64,000 bases of DNA from Phoenix dactylifera. Lineage: Eukaryota > Streptophyta > Magnoliopsida > Arecales > Arecaceae. Positions 11,890 to 24,157 of this stretch are shown piece by piece. The notes below the pieces were generated by a model. That model was not told where the DNA came from. It searched no databases and saw only the letters and a list, made by a program, of their open reading frames with translations. The stretch spans positions 34,272,125-34,336,124 of the forward strand of contig NC_052392.1 of NCBI RefSeq assembly GCF_009389715.1. The letters run 5' to 3'. The first letter of the stretch is position 1, and each line of letters starts with the position of its first letter. Position numbers and translations under genes: made by a program.

Positions 11890-13580
11890 CAAGGTCCGCA
11901 CTTGGTGTTAGATTGCGTACTAGTAGGAGACCAATATAGTACAGTACAATACCGGTGTCAAACTATACTAAACAGTACCATACACCAGAAAAATAGAGTT
12001 TTTTATTTTTTAGTTTTCAAGATTTTAAGCTTCCTCTATTTAATTTTGAGTGGAAAATAAAATCTTATGAGTTCATTTTTGATATTTTAATGTAATATAC
12101 TTTAATTTTTTTAAGTTACACATCTAAAGAATGGTGCCACTATATAATACATTTTAAATAAACTAAGTGTAACATTGAAAACATAAAATACTTATATTAA
12201 AAAATTGAAAATGCAACATACATGCATCTATTCAATTCCAAGTCAAGTAATGATGCCCCTTATATACATCTAGGTCACTTTCAAGGTTGGGCCCTAGGAC
12301 TTGTTTGACCCCAGTCTTGGTATTGTGCCCATCCAAGATCTTGGTAGCCTATATATACAAAATAGCCATGCTGATACTATTACTCTATCCCGCACAGTCT
12401 CAAAAATACAAAAAGGATTCAGCAATATCTAATCCATAGTTTGACAAAGACTGGCAAGAATGATACCCATTAGAATATGAAGATTCAAATGGCATGTATC
12501 CATGCATGTATCCATATGAGTCATAACCCAGCATAGAAGGATATGATCTGGTATAGGATGATCCTAAGCAGTGGAGGGATTCCAATAGTCTGGGATTCAT
12601 ACTCGAACCACCACCTCATCAGCCATATTGGTATCGTATCCACCACCTCTAGGTCCCTTCCTTCTTCATGTTATGCTGTCCTCTCTAGCCCTATACCCAT
12701 GGTCCCTATCCTACGTCACATACTCAAAGTAGGCCTCATCAATGAATGGAGTAAGCAAAAGCAACTGTGTACCACCCCCTTCCTGTCTACAACCTCCACC
12801 CTGACCACCAAACCCATCATCGCCTGATCGTCTTAAAGAGTCACTGTGAACTAGCTCCTCATTTACTCTCTTCAATGGTTCTTCCTTCTTTTCCCTTTTT
12901 GCTTTGTTTAAGTGGACGTCCAAAGCACCATTTTCTTACCCTTGCTCGATCAAGCTCTCTGACTCTCCTAATTGGCTCGAAGAGGTAGACTACCCTAACT
13001 GATTCCGCCTCCCTAACTGGCATGACATTAATTTTTGAAACCAAACATCTTTATTTTTTTCTATTAACTTTTTATCCAAACTATATTTTTGTTAACTAAA
13101 AATAAAATAAGCATAAAAAAATGAAAAAAGCTATATCCTTATGTAAATCTGACTAAGATCTATGACATATCATGAAATCGTGCCAAAATACAAAATTTTG
13201 GCATAATTTTTCCATATTTTTTAATTTTTACTCATTTATGGGGTGTAATAGAAAAAGAAAAAAGGAAAAGGCAATTACTTGGATTAGACCTCCTGCTCGC
13301 CCTTCTACTCTCTCTCTCTCTCTTTCTCCTCTTGCCCTAAAATGAAGGGGGGAAAGCATGTCAAACCCTTTCTCCCTCAATAATTAAGGCCCCAAACCGA
13401 TAAAGGGCCCCTGTCAGGTCGAACCACTCGAAACCGAGTAGCTCCAAGCGGTTTGGTCCAGTAAAAACCCATTCGCACCGGTTTAGGCACAAACTTGTAT
13501 CAAGACCAGAAACCATCCAGGTTCGTAGTTGGTATGGTACGGAACCAACCAAAGCATATGGTTCAATCCGATGCTCTATA
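11890..13580 (-). mobile_element. Degenerate hAT element, copy 2 (inverted, internally deleted)
   Basis: Read on the minus strand this repeats the architecture of the element at 440-3640. A 5' non-coding part at 13560-13140 includes a GGCACGATTTCATGATA-type segment shared with the other copies. A Lys/Glu-rich transposase C-terminal piece follows around 12923-12711. Then comes a Tyr/Ser/Gly tail at 12600-12400 (GYDSYGYMHGYM) and the AT-rich 3' part ending in TATGGTACTGTTTAG-like sequence near 11960. The BED finger and DUF659 core are missing. Ends are approximate and no target duplication was found. Confidence 0.6.
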
Positions 13581-16175
13581 TCTTAGGTGAAACTATATTT
13601 TGTATCTGATGCCTTTACAATTTGACTCATCCATTCAATTTTAACAAATATTTCATATTTTAAAAATTTATGAACATAATTGGAAAGAATCTCTCACCCC
13701 ATGATTCAGTCCATTACCCAATCCAATGTAACCTCCTTTAAAATTTATAACCCAACCTCAAACCTAATGAAATTACTTTCTTCATCATAACAAGATATGG
13801 CATTGTTTCTAGTAGTTGATTTTTGGAGTTCCTTAAACTTAGTCTTTAGTCAATTTGCTTAGAAGTGGCAATTAAAAATGGATTAAGGTAATCATGTCAT
13901 ATCTGCCTTCTTGATTGAGAGGAATCAATGCAAGCAAGATAAAATATAACTAAGTCATGGTGAATTCTAGGAGATTTTGGGCTGCAAGAAAGTCATTAAT
14001 TGGTTGTTTTTTTTTAAGGGTTTAGAGTTGATTTTGTAAGGATTCTAAGGGGGGTTATTTATCAATGAGTTTAGATGATACAAGAGCTAAGAGTTTGAAT
14101 GGCAAGTTTTCTCTTTCGTAGTGCTTCACCAAGTTTTAAGTAGTCAAGCCATACCATGTGCTACACTTTAGTCATTAGGCCCAATGAACAACCTAGCGGT
14201 GCTAATAAAGGAAAAAAGAGAGAATGGAAGGGCATCCTTGCCTCCCTCTCTCCCGTTGGACCTCCTCCTGTGCTTCCCATGCTGCCCTTCTCTTCCTCAT
14301 CTATCTCAAGCGGTTGGCCTCTATTAGGGGCACTTAAAGAAACATGAAGGAGTTTAATGATTTCCTTTGAATAGAGAGTTACTTTTGTAATTCCAAGACC
14401 ATTCTTACGCATTAAAATATTGTTATCCTCCTTTCTTAACTCTCCATGTTACTCTCAATCTCCTCTTTAGTCTGGTCGAAGATTAACCATTTAAGATTGT
14501 AGAGCCGATCTTTCAGTCTTTTCTTCCCATGTCCAAATTGTTTTCAGCTCTCAACCTATCTAATTCAGATCTTGGGAAAAAAAACAAAAATCAAATCTGA
14601 AATTGTTTATTATTATATTCCTAGATTGCAATCAACAACACATTCTTGGGTTGTTGATTAAGATGGTTAGCAAATTTACCTAAGGATAAGTAACTTGAAT
14701 GAGTTACTGGTCACAGACAAAAAACGAGTTGACCCTTTTTATATTTTCAGAACTTCCATTTTGGTATTCTTTTAAGAGTGGGTTTTAGAATTCTATTTCA
14801 AGTAGAATTGTGTGAGAGTCTCCTACTTTAGGTATATAATGGGATGAGTAAGCCATTATGTCATTAGGACTCGATTGTTGGTTGTTTAGTGTATCTTTCT
14901 ATGTAGAATATTGTGAGATTTTTGAATTTCCATTTTAGGAAAGTTTTTGAAGATTGATTAGTTAGCTACTGAGAGTCCTAACTTACATGCAAAACAAGTG
15001 CTAGAAAATTATAGAAGGGCTTGCTATGGCTGGCTCAAAATGTATTTCACATGAAATTATTGAAGGAATGAGAGATTTCTGATTGCTGCAGTTCGGTCCC
15101 TTCTAAACCTCCTTCTCCTCTATTTGTTCCTTCTCTATTCTATTGTCTCTTCCTCTTGTAATCTAATATCAATTCTTTATTTGATTTTCTTCATTAGCTT
15201 TCTCCTATGTCATATGTTTTCTTTTTGGGAAGAAATTAATCTACATGCACTGTTTGCTGGATTTCACTATAGGTGAACTACAAGCTCTCCTATCTACCCC
15301 GATAACAAATAGAACATTGTTACTCTTTCCCAACACCAAAACCTTATGGCAGGTCTATTTGAATTTTTGTCTGATTATAACAGGCAAAACAATTCCCTCT
15401 TCTGTCCTATTTCATAAAACCATTCAACAATCTAAGTATTTTTCCTAGGACATTCCACACATATTCACACCATCCCAATTGGTCCCACAACAGTGGTATG
15501 AGACTCGACAATATCAAATTCACATATGAGTATTTCATCTTAGACTATTCTAGAATAAGGTTTATAGTCAAGCGTCGGATCTTTGAAAGGGCATATGGTT
15601 TAAATATTGCACCACTAATGCTTAAGCTCAACAGCTATAAGTCACTATGTTAGCATTCCATACGTAAATACTACCCCAGATAGCAAGCATTACAAGAACA
15701 TGTGAGAAACATCAGAAAGAAAATGCATGCTATATCAAGTTAAGCAAGCCTTCTTTTTTCCTCCCTAAGTTGCAATCAAATTTCAGACTTGAAAAATAAG
15801 TGCAGATCTAGTCCAAAATCTGATTGGCACCACTTTGCTCTGCAAAGTTACCACATATGTCTACCTTTCCTTTCTATATCTCTCTTCATTTTCCATTTTT
15901 ATTTAAAACTCCAGTTTTGTATATCCTCTGATTTCCACTTCACATTTATATTTTATTGTTTCCTTCTATCATTTTCCTTTGTCCATTTCCCTTTTCTTCT
16001 TTTCCTTCTTCTTCCTGTTTTTGGTCCTTATCAACATCTTTTTAGTCTTTTGTTCCCTCTACTCTTCCTTTTTGCTTCTCATTTTCTTTCTCCCCTAGAT
16101 CCTCTTTCTCTTCCATTTTTAGTTGTGAGGGATGAAGATTTAAACTTACGTGTGAGGAAAGCACTTGGTAAATGA
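13581..16175. other. AT-rich intergenic DNA; no gene seen
   Basis: Several 60-130 codon open frames exist but have low-complexity Phe/Leu/Ser-rich translations from C/T-rich DNA (for example 15789-16175) and no conserved motif. I see no RNA gene or clear element boundary. Confidence 0.45.
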
Positions 16176-16960
16176 TGTGTTGAATTAAATCAAATAATTT
16201 AAAATTTGAAAACCAAATATTTGACTTGGTCAACGACCAAGTGGCAAGCATCCACGCAAAAGCAAGAGAGTAAACATGAAAAGATCCCCAAAGGAAGCAG
16301 GCCATGACAAGTGTCATACATCCATGCACAAGAGAAAGCATGGAAAGGCCCTCCGAAGAAGGAAGGAAGCATGGGCGGCCAAGATGCAACATGCCGCAAG
16401 ATCAAAGGAGCACAAGAAGACACGTCATCAATCCGCGGAAGGAGAGAGTGCTTCTTTTGACGCGCCTGAGCCTATATAAAGGGCTCTAGGGATCATTTCA
16501 AACACGATGAAAAATTTTTCTTCTCCCTATTCCAAGAGCCTATATAAAAAGGGCTCTAAGGATCATTGGGGAGAAAAGAAATAAAAAAAAAAATTCTTCT
16601 CCTCATAATTTTTCTAAGTTTCTTTTGAGCTATCTGCAAGTGTGAACGTGCTCTTCTTTCTTCCCTGGAGACGCACTGACGGGGAAGACGTGGTTCTGTA
16701 CTGGATCGTCGTATCTCTAAAAGATCTATGCCTGCAGACCCGTGCGTGGGAGGCATAAACTTTTATGAAACAACGCATCAGCGTGCTTCAATCCACAGGC
16801 CATCCTCTCTCTCTCTCTTTCTTCATTTTATTATTCTATTGTCAAGTTAATTATTTGCTAGTTTATTCTTCTTATTTACGATTTTTGAATATTAGAAATA
16901 TTTAATTATTGATTTATCAATTATATTTGTGCATCTAGGCTAACATGATGATGGGCCTAT
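16176..16960 (+). mobile_element. Probable solo LTR or LTR fragment with duplicated TATA segment
   Basis: The segment has promoter-like architecture: TATATAAAG near 16474 and TATATAAAA near 16542, each followed by GGGCTCTA and GGATCATT, about 68 bp apart. C/T-rich leader and AT-rich tail sequence follow. No transposase or polyprotein sequence is attached. This fits an LTR U3-R-U5 whose TATA-R part was duplicated, but neither TG/CA ends nor a target-site duplication could be fixed. Confidence 0.4.
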
Positions 16961-17833
16961 ATTTTGTTCCCAGACCTTTGGGTAAAGCCTATTCTGCACT
17001 CAGTGACCTTAGGTTTCTTCACATTCATTCTCAAAACAGCAGGGGGAAAAAATGCTTAAAAAATTCAAGGAGCTTGACATTAGGGAACAGAACCAAAATA
17101 TTCTCTATGCATAATGGTGTTTGACCTTCAAAATCAATCTAATATTTCAAGATTCTTATACATTTCAATGATTTCTACTCGCTATCAGATTTCTATGATA
17201 ATTACTAATACTAAACTAGTAAGCAATTAGCTTAACTGACATTATCCTCTCTTACATAAAAACCATAATTTCCTCTACAGGGGTAGTTTATCACATGCAA
17301 AAAAAATTTAATGCTACAGCTATACAAGATTGTTCCTTGACAATCCGAAATCTCGCCATCAAAAATTGAAATAATCGTAAAACCACAGAGACAGCGAGAA
17401 ATGTAGTGTGTCCGAACTGTCATTGCATAGTAATGAGTGCCTTGATATGAACAAGGAGGCATCAGCAATGAAAACCTAACTCACATTATAAATGAACTCC
17501 AACCAAAAATTCAAGCAACTCCAGGAAGTACAATAAGTCGATGGCAAGACAAAGCAAGAATCAGGTAGAATTAGAGAAGATAGTGAAAATATCTACACTT
17601 AAACTCTCGAGATGGTAAAACTGCGGATTAATACCATTTGCGAGAAATAAATTTAAACGGGAACCAGGATTGTCAGGAAAAGAATAACAAGAGCAATACA
17701 TGTCAACTCTCCTAAACAAACAGTTCAAACATTTTCCAACCAGTCATTCCAACCCCTCGTGAGCTTCGCCTAAACCTCACGAAAGAACTTCGCGAAAAAG
17801 AACAAAGACTCGATCTACATGAAAAGGGATTAC
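16961..17833. other. Intergenic or intronic DNA; no supported exon
   Basis: If the exon proposed at 17834-18100 (minus) is real, this would be its first intron. I could not find a convincing downstream exon here. Confidence 0.35.
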
Positions 17834-18100
17834 CTGATCCCAATCAAACGAGCATTCACCATTATTCTAGCTTAGAAAGATACAGATCTAAGTGTGGAGT
17901 AGCAGAGAGGACAGAAGATGCCGTTGATCCAAGAGAGAACCGATTGGGAGCGGAAGGAACGACAGGGCACCAAAATCTTCACTATTTTTCTGTTTTGGTA
18001 CGACCTGTTCTTAGCGTTCCCCTTGCTTTTGAAATCCAGATGAGGGGCTTCCGGAAAGGACAAGCCGTGGACTGTCTAAAAAGCTAACCCTGCCAGGCTT
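17834..18100 (-). CDS. Possible 5' UTR and first coding exon of an unidentified gene
   Basis: Read on the minus strand, a mixed-composition, C/T-containing leader of about 230 bp leads to an ATG at 17862. The short frame MVNARLIGI is followed by a consensus donor, GATCAG|GTAATC, at 17834. The leader is richer in CpG than the surroundings (notably 18040-18200), as at many plant gene starts. There is no downstream exon, no recognisable domain and no transcript evidence, so this is a prediction only. Confidence 0.2.
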
Positions 18101-18240
18101 TTGCTGACGGCCCGATAAGGCCCGTTTAGTTCGGCTGGATAGCTTCGGAGCGGTGATATTTGGGTTCGTTTGGTTGAATCTGGGAGCGTCTCTCGATCAG
18201 GCGGCATAGTGACCGATCCGGTGCTCTTCCTGTGGTAGGA

Positions 18241-18672
18241 GAAATTTTTATTTTTTTACATAAATATCCTTCCAAAATTGATATTTACATGTATATCCTC
18301 ATAAAACTCTATTATTGTACAAATGTCCATAATATAACGGTTGTTCTAATGGTGTTAAAAAAAATCATATTTATATTAATTAAGAATAAAATAAAATTTT
18401 AAAATTACGCTATTGTTCCTATTTTCTTCTTCTGCTATCGGAATCGTGATCTATTTGCATATCTACCCATTAAGGATATTTTAGTTATTTTGATTTGAAA
18501 CCGTTAATTTTTTAACGTCATTAGATAGCATGGGTATGCATGCGAAAACAAAAATAAGAAAAATGGTAGAATGGTAAAATAAGTATTTTACGAAGGTATA
18601 CGTGCAAATATTAATTTGAAAAGGTATTCATGCAAAATCCGATATTTATGAGGATATTCATGCAAAAAATTC
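18241..18672. mobile_element. MITE-like element with long imperfect terminal inverted repeats
   Basis: The left end has ACATAAATATCC and CATGTATATCCTCATAAA. The reverse complement of the right end gives GCATGAATATCCTCATAAAT and GCATGAATACC. The arms are roughly 70 bp with mismatches and the middle is non-coding. Size and inverted ends suggest a non-autonomous DNA transposon (Mutator- or hAT-like), but no clear target-site duplication was found. Confidence 0.5.
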
Positions 18673-21600
18673 TTTTATTTTTGTTGATTTATATGTGAAA
18701 TTTTACTGTAACATATGTAGAGCCTCTTTCTAGAAAATTAATCCAATTGATTGAGGGCAAATATAAAGACAATTAAAGCAACTTAGGACGAAGTCATATT
18801 GAGATTCAATGAATTTAGATTAGGATACTTAATTCACTTATATTTGTGCGTCTGAGTGAGCCATATGGTTGCTTGTTTAACTTGAACCAATTTATGGTTC
18901 CCCCGTGACATCGTGGATTAGATAGCGGTAATCCAACATGAGATATGATTGAATTGGCAAATGACAACTCGGCACATGTTTGAGTTTGTTTGCAGGGTCA
19001 AGTCATCCGACCACAACTGAAGTTCTATAAAATTCCAGTGCAACGCGTCCAAACCTCACCCATATTACCGCAATAAAGTATTGATTCAGCTGAACATAAA
19101 TTTTACTAAAATCAAGTCAATGCTCTAGATCCTGCTATAGTAAGAAGAATATTTAGGAGTTGGGTTCAGTGCAACTTTGTATACTTGGTGTTGTTCGAAG
19201 TGGGGTATGCTCTAAAAGCTATTTACATATTTAATATCAAGAGTAGGTGAGAAATCCTCGCTATATTTTATCCACACAATTATATACACCATGCGATATG
19301 TGTCACATATATTCTATGAGGATTTATCCAACTGGATAGGATTTACATAGAGGATTGGAGAGATCTTGATACTTAAAACTTGCTCACAGCTATACTTGAT
19401 GTTAACATCGTACCTATAATATTGTCGAGTCAAATAGTGATGGCATGGAGCTCCTACTACGCAAAGGACAGACATTTTATTAATATCTAGATTTGTCATC
19501 ACACTGAGCGGTCAACACAAACAGCCCATCTCACAAAAACACTAGAAGGGATAAATATGCAAACCATGTGCACAAGCTTGCAAGTAATCTTGTCATGAAG
19601 GACAGGCCACCTTGCTATATTCAAAGATCAGTAACTTTGTAGCCATACATATGGATTGATCATGACATTCGAGACTATACCTATCGTGCCCTCGACCCGA
19701 GATCGCGAGTCAAGGGTCACTATATTCAGCGTTCTAAATTTATTTCGAAGCAAAAATTGTTTTCTCATATTCAGCGTTCTAAATCGTAAAATACATAAAA
19801 TCATACGACATCGAAATTAATCAAATATAATCCATATCGAAATCACTACATTCAATTAAGAGTCATGCAATATTCTAGAAAGAGGCAAATAAAACAATAA
19901 AACACCATACTTCAAGTTTATAAATCAAGAATAATTTGATTTAAAAAATATTTTGTGAGGTACCCGTTGCTTAGAGGCCGTGCGAGAATCATGCCAAGTC
20001 CAAACAATGCGTCGAACGTCCAAGTTGTCATATAGCTTTGTTATTGTTAAAGCCTTGATATTGTTTTCTGGAAGCACAATGTTGATGGCTTTACTGTTCT
20101 TACATGGTTTAAGTTCAAACAATACAAGTTTTAGATTTTATATATAGTGTTCTTCTCCATTGATTGATGTGGGCCACATCTCTTATGAGTGTAGCACAGA
20201 AAACCGGTGTACCTGGAGGGCTTGTAGTCTTAGCCTGCATTAAGTCCACTATAATAAAGTGGTATCCGAGTAACTAAGAATAGAGTTTGGTCAAAGATTG
20301 AACGCAAAAATGGAGATGGATTGAATGCTGCCACTATCAAGATGCAATGGAAGGAATTTTAACTTTTGGAGGATCAAAATTTGAGGATTTTGGTGTGATG
20401 GACGCAAAAAGACATGATATGCTTGATCTTGGTCAGTTGGCAAATACTCTACGAAAAAAGGTTCATGCACACGAGATGCACGCCATAGCTTGAATTACAA
20501 GCAAACCAAAGTGCTAAACCCAATGAGGTATATTACGCAAAAGGTCAAAAGTTGATTAATAAGTATATATAACTTCATGAGCATGGAATTGTTGGCCTCA
20601 ATTGCAAAGATACAAAGAAAAATGAACAGTCCAATCGTGGAAAAGATAATTTCATAGCTCATACGCAAGGTTTTGACTAGTTAGGCAAAGCAGTGGAAGA
20701 TCACGCATAATGATGTAAGTGGCAAGGACAAATTCCACTAGCTCTCTCCAGGTCTAGTGAACTTGCCTTTAGGTTCGAGTTGGGATTCTCTTGAGTGCAT
20801 GTTTCTCATGTCATTTATCTCGAAGATAGAGAGGCATCTCTCTATTCTCAAGAGTAACTGTATAGCTTTCTACAATGCAAAACATGCACGGTTGATGATT
20901 CAAACTTAGAATGCAGATAACGCGTCGTCTCCGTAATGTTGGGATCTTTGATGTCTACGTCCTAAGGATTTTCCAAGCAGATTCGTTTACCAACTAAGCT
21001 TCTTTTTTTTTTCTTTTTTTTTTTTTTTTATGGTGCCGGAACCTACCGCATACGCTTTATCTAAAGGGGATAATGACAGATATGTCAAGAACTTTCATGC
21101 TTTGTTGAGAGGAAAAAGTAATAAAGTTCCCACCTATACGGCACGTAACACATTGAGTAAATTAGTCCAAAATTTCCTAGATTACTAGTTGAGTATGTAT
21201 GGACAAAAGCATTGCGTTCGTAAACTATAAAAAAATTATTCTGAGAAGATAAAAATACTAATAGATAGAAATAGTAAATTATTTAAGAAGCATCACCCTC
21301 AGCTCCTGTACTCTCAATTGTAATGAATAAATTAACTTACTCGTTCCGCGAGGGGCTCCCTCACCCAATTCGGCGGTGTTATGGTGAAAAGAAATGAGTT
21401 GACCTTGGATCACTACAAAAAGAAAGAAGCAATTAGAGAAAAATTATTAGATTAATTATAAGCCATATAACTGACAAAAGAGAAGATCAAAGCTAGAATG
21501 GTCGCTCAACTACTGCTACCAGTCACACTGGATTGCCATAGTTGAACATCAGAATTGTTATGGCGCATTGTTCGACAAGTTTGAGAATTTTTTGGCACCA

Positions 21601-21735
21601 TAATCTAGCCTAAGTCTATCGGCAATTTGGCACTTAGGAGACTATTGTGCTTAGACCAATAAAATGTCCATGTGGTCAGTTGTAGAATGCTCAAGGAAGT
21701 TATAACATTTAGTTTACTAAACTAAATCTACCTAG
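18673..21735. other. Intergenic DNA; traces of decayed repeats
   Basis: No open frame has a recognisable domain. Around 20250-20275 a GGTATCCGAGTAAC motif recalls a retroelement primer-binding site, and the following 700 bp reads as short broken frames, so a decayed retroelement is possible but unproven. A long T-run lies at 21001-21029. Confidence 0.35.
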
Positions 21736-22265
21736 TAGGGATGGTAATTTGATTCGACTCATCAATCTAATTCGCGAATGACCAGCTTGAAGTATATTTG
21801 GAGTCGACATATACAAACTTGGGTCATAAATATATCAACCCGTCTAAACCTATTTATTAAATAGGTTGGATTTAGATTTAGATTTTTGATCTATTTAACC
21901 TGTTTTGATCCTTTTAATAACTGGGTCGGATCATAAGCCGATGCATTTAACCTGTTTAAAACCTACTTAATCTATTTTGGACCTATTTAACCTAACTCGC
22001 ATAATTTGCTTAACCTGTTTAAATCTTTTTAATTTGTTAAAAGCCTGTTTAATCCGTCTAACCTATTTAACTTGACTTGACATGTTTAATAAATGGATTA
22101 ACTTGACTTGACCTATTTAATAAATAGATTATATGGATTGGATCGAGTTACTTATACAATAAACAGGCTGAATTCAGATCTAAAATTTTAGTCTGTCAAA
22201 TAAATAAATTAGATTAGAGTTAATAAATATTTTATTGATCTGACCCAATTTAATTGCGATTCCTA
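21736..22265. mobile_element. hAT-type MITE rich in CCTRTTTAACC motifs
   Basis: The left end TAGGGATGGTAATTTGATTC and the reverse complement of the right end (TAGGAATCGCAATTAAATTG) form imperfect inverted repeats of a kind common in plant genomes. The flanking octamers CTACCTAG and CTGCCCAA match at 5 of 8 positions, consistent with an old 8-bp hAT duplication. The interior is made of repeated CCTATTTAACC / CCTGTTTAA words and codes for nothing. Confidence 0.6.
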
Positions 22266-24157
22266 CTGCCCAACTAATTCTCCAAATGGGATAACGTAAC
22301 TTTCACCTTTTTGAACAGCAAGGTTCTTAATTAGCCATGGGCCATCTATGTTATATCACTATACAAATGCAATGTTTTGTCATTGCGTCCGCTAGCGCTT
22401 CCTTGGGCATGTTTTACCGTACAAAAGCAATGTTTCTTCATTTCAGAGCAGCATATTTTAAGCATTATTATTAAGATATTATGTACAAATGTCAAAGCAA
22501 TAATTATTTAGATTTTAACTTGAAAATCTGGCCTCATTTTCTGCACAGATTTCATAGCAGCAAATAGCAACATTTTATTTTGAGTGTTAAAACTATTTTT
22601 CTGCATAGATTTTTATGAACAAGTAACATGATTTTATTTTGAGAATTTAAACTAGTTTTCTACACAGAATTGAAAGCAACAAGTATTTCTTTAAAAATAA
22701 TTTTGTAAAAAAAATAAATTCTCTTTTCGAGAGAAGAAAATATTTAATAAAATATAAAAAAAAATTTATGCTATTCAAATATGCAGATACTAGCAGTTTC
22801 TAAGTAAACCAAATTCGTTTTTAGATTGTTGGAGATGTGGTTCTTAGAAATAGCTGATAATTACATAAAAATAATAGTTCAAAAAATTAATAATAAGATA
22901 CATTATCATGTCCATAAGGCATGTATCAGGTTTGATCTATTGTGCTAAAGGCCAACGAATATGCACATTAGAATTTACTGGATCTGTGCGGATGCGTGTT
23001 TAGTTCTACATTGGTTGTTCGCTACATAGATTTTGCATACTTATATAGGATCAAGGAACTCATATAATACTTTCCGACTAGCTATTTTGGATAAGTTCTT
23101 GGATTGACACAAATGATATTAGAGCGAGCCCAATCTATAATCTATATGGACTAGAGGATGCTATAGCACGGATTTATTGGAGCTAACCACATACCAACCG
23201 TGGTACTTGTAATTAGATTTAAATTGTTAGTATAACTAGGACGCCAAAGTTTAAATGAGAAAAGCATGTAAGGATCAGTACAATATTTATTTAGTCCTAC
23301 GTTAGTTATTCACTATATAGCTCTTGAATATTTAATATAAAATAAAAAATTAAAATATTATTTTTTACCTAATTATTTTGTATAAGACTAAGATAATATT
23401 TTCAACCCAACTGCCTTGGATGGAGTCTTAGGTTGTAATATATTTAAATCATGCATTGTGTTTGGCAAAATATGCTTGCCATGCAAGCATATGTACTACA
23501 CAGAGTACAGCCTGACACCCAGCTGAGCCAAACATGCATGTGCCCTCAGCGGGGGCCAACCTGGGCCAACCTGTCATTTACAAGACCGATCCGGACATTA
23601 AGGAAACCCACATCAATAAATGCAATTGTATTTATTTTTAAGTATGCAACGAGGGACGCATGTTTTTTAATTTTAAATTTTTAAAAACATAAGAAAGAAC
23701 CGGGCACCAATAAATGCAAAGGTAATCATTTTTAGATTTTAAAGTTTCGAATATTTTCAGGAAGCAAGTAATCAAAATTTCATTTAAAAATTTTAATATT
23801 TTCTAAAAAATTAAAATATCCAAAACCTCTCAGTTTCGGTAAACAAAATAAATTAATAAAAAAATAAAGAAATTAAAATCGACGGAGCAAGCTTTTCCAT
23901 GAACGATGCAGCGATGGCGAACATGAGCAGAAATGGCTCGTACAGAATACTTATTTTCTAAAAAGAAAGAAACACACAAGGTCGCGATATTGCAGCTAGC
24001 GTTCACTTTTATTGTCGTCGTCGTTATAATAGTTTGCAGTCCCGCGGTTTGTTGATTTGGAAACAAGAAAATATCTTTCCCCCGTCACAACCTCTCTTAC
24101 ACCACGACTTCATTCTACTAACTTAATTCCACCGGTGAGTCCGTCGGCCGGCGGCTA
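22266..24157. other. AT-rich flank with two dispersed-repeat copies
   Basis: Holds two plus-strand copies of the TRIM-like repeat (about 22985-23135 and 23270-23410). The first shows ACACAAATGATATTAGAGCG, a degraded form of the TTACAAATGGTATCAGAGC end. No gene seen. The last 100 bp before 24158 would be the 3' UTR of the carboxylesterase. Confidence 0.45.

Noticed and set aside
15789..16175. 128-codon Phe/Ser/Leu-rich frame that looks like a membrane protein
   Set aside because: It comes from a C/T-rich tract, lacks homology I can recognise, and overlaps frames on the other strand.
20160..20980. Possible retroelement gag start after a GGTATCCGAGT motif
   Set aside because: The motif is too far from the usual primer-binding sequence and the following frames are too broken to recognise gag.
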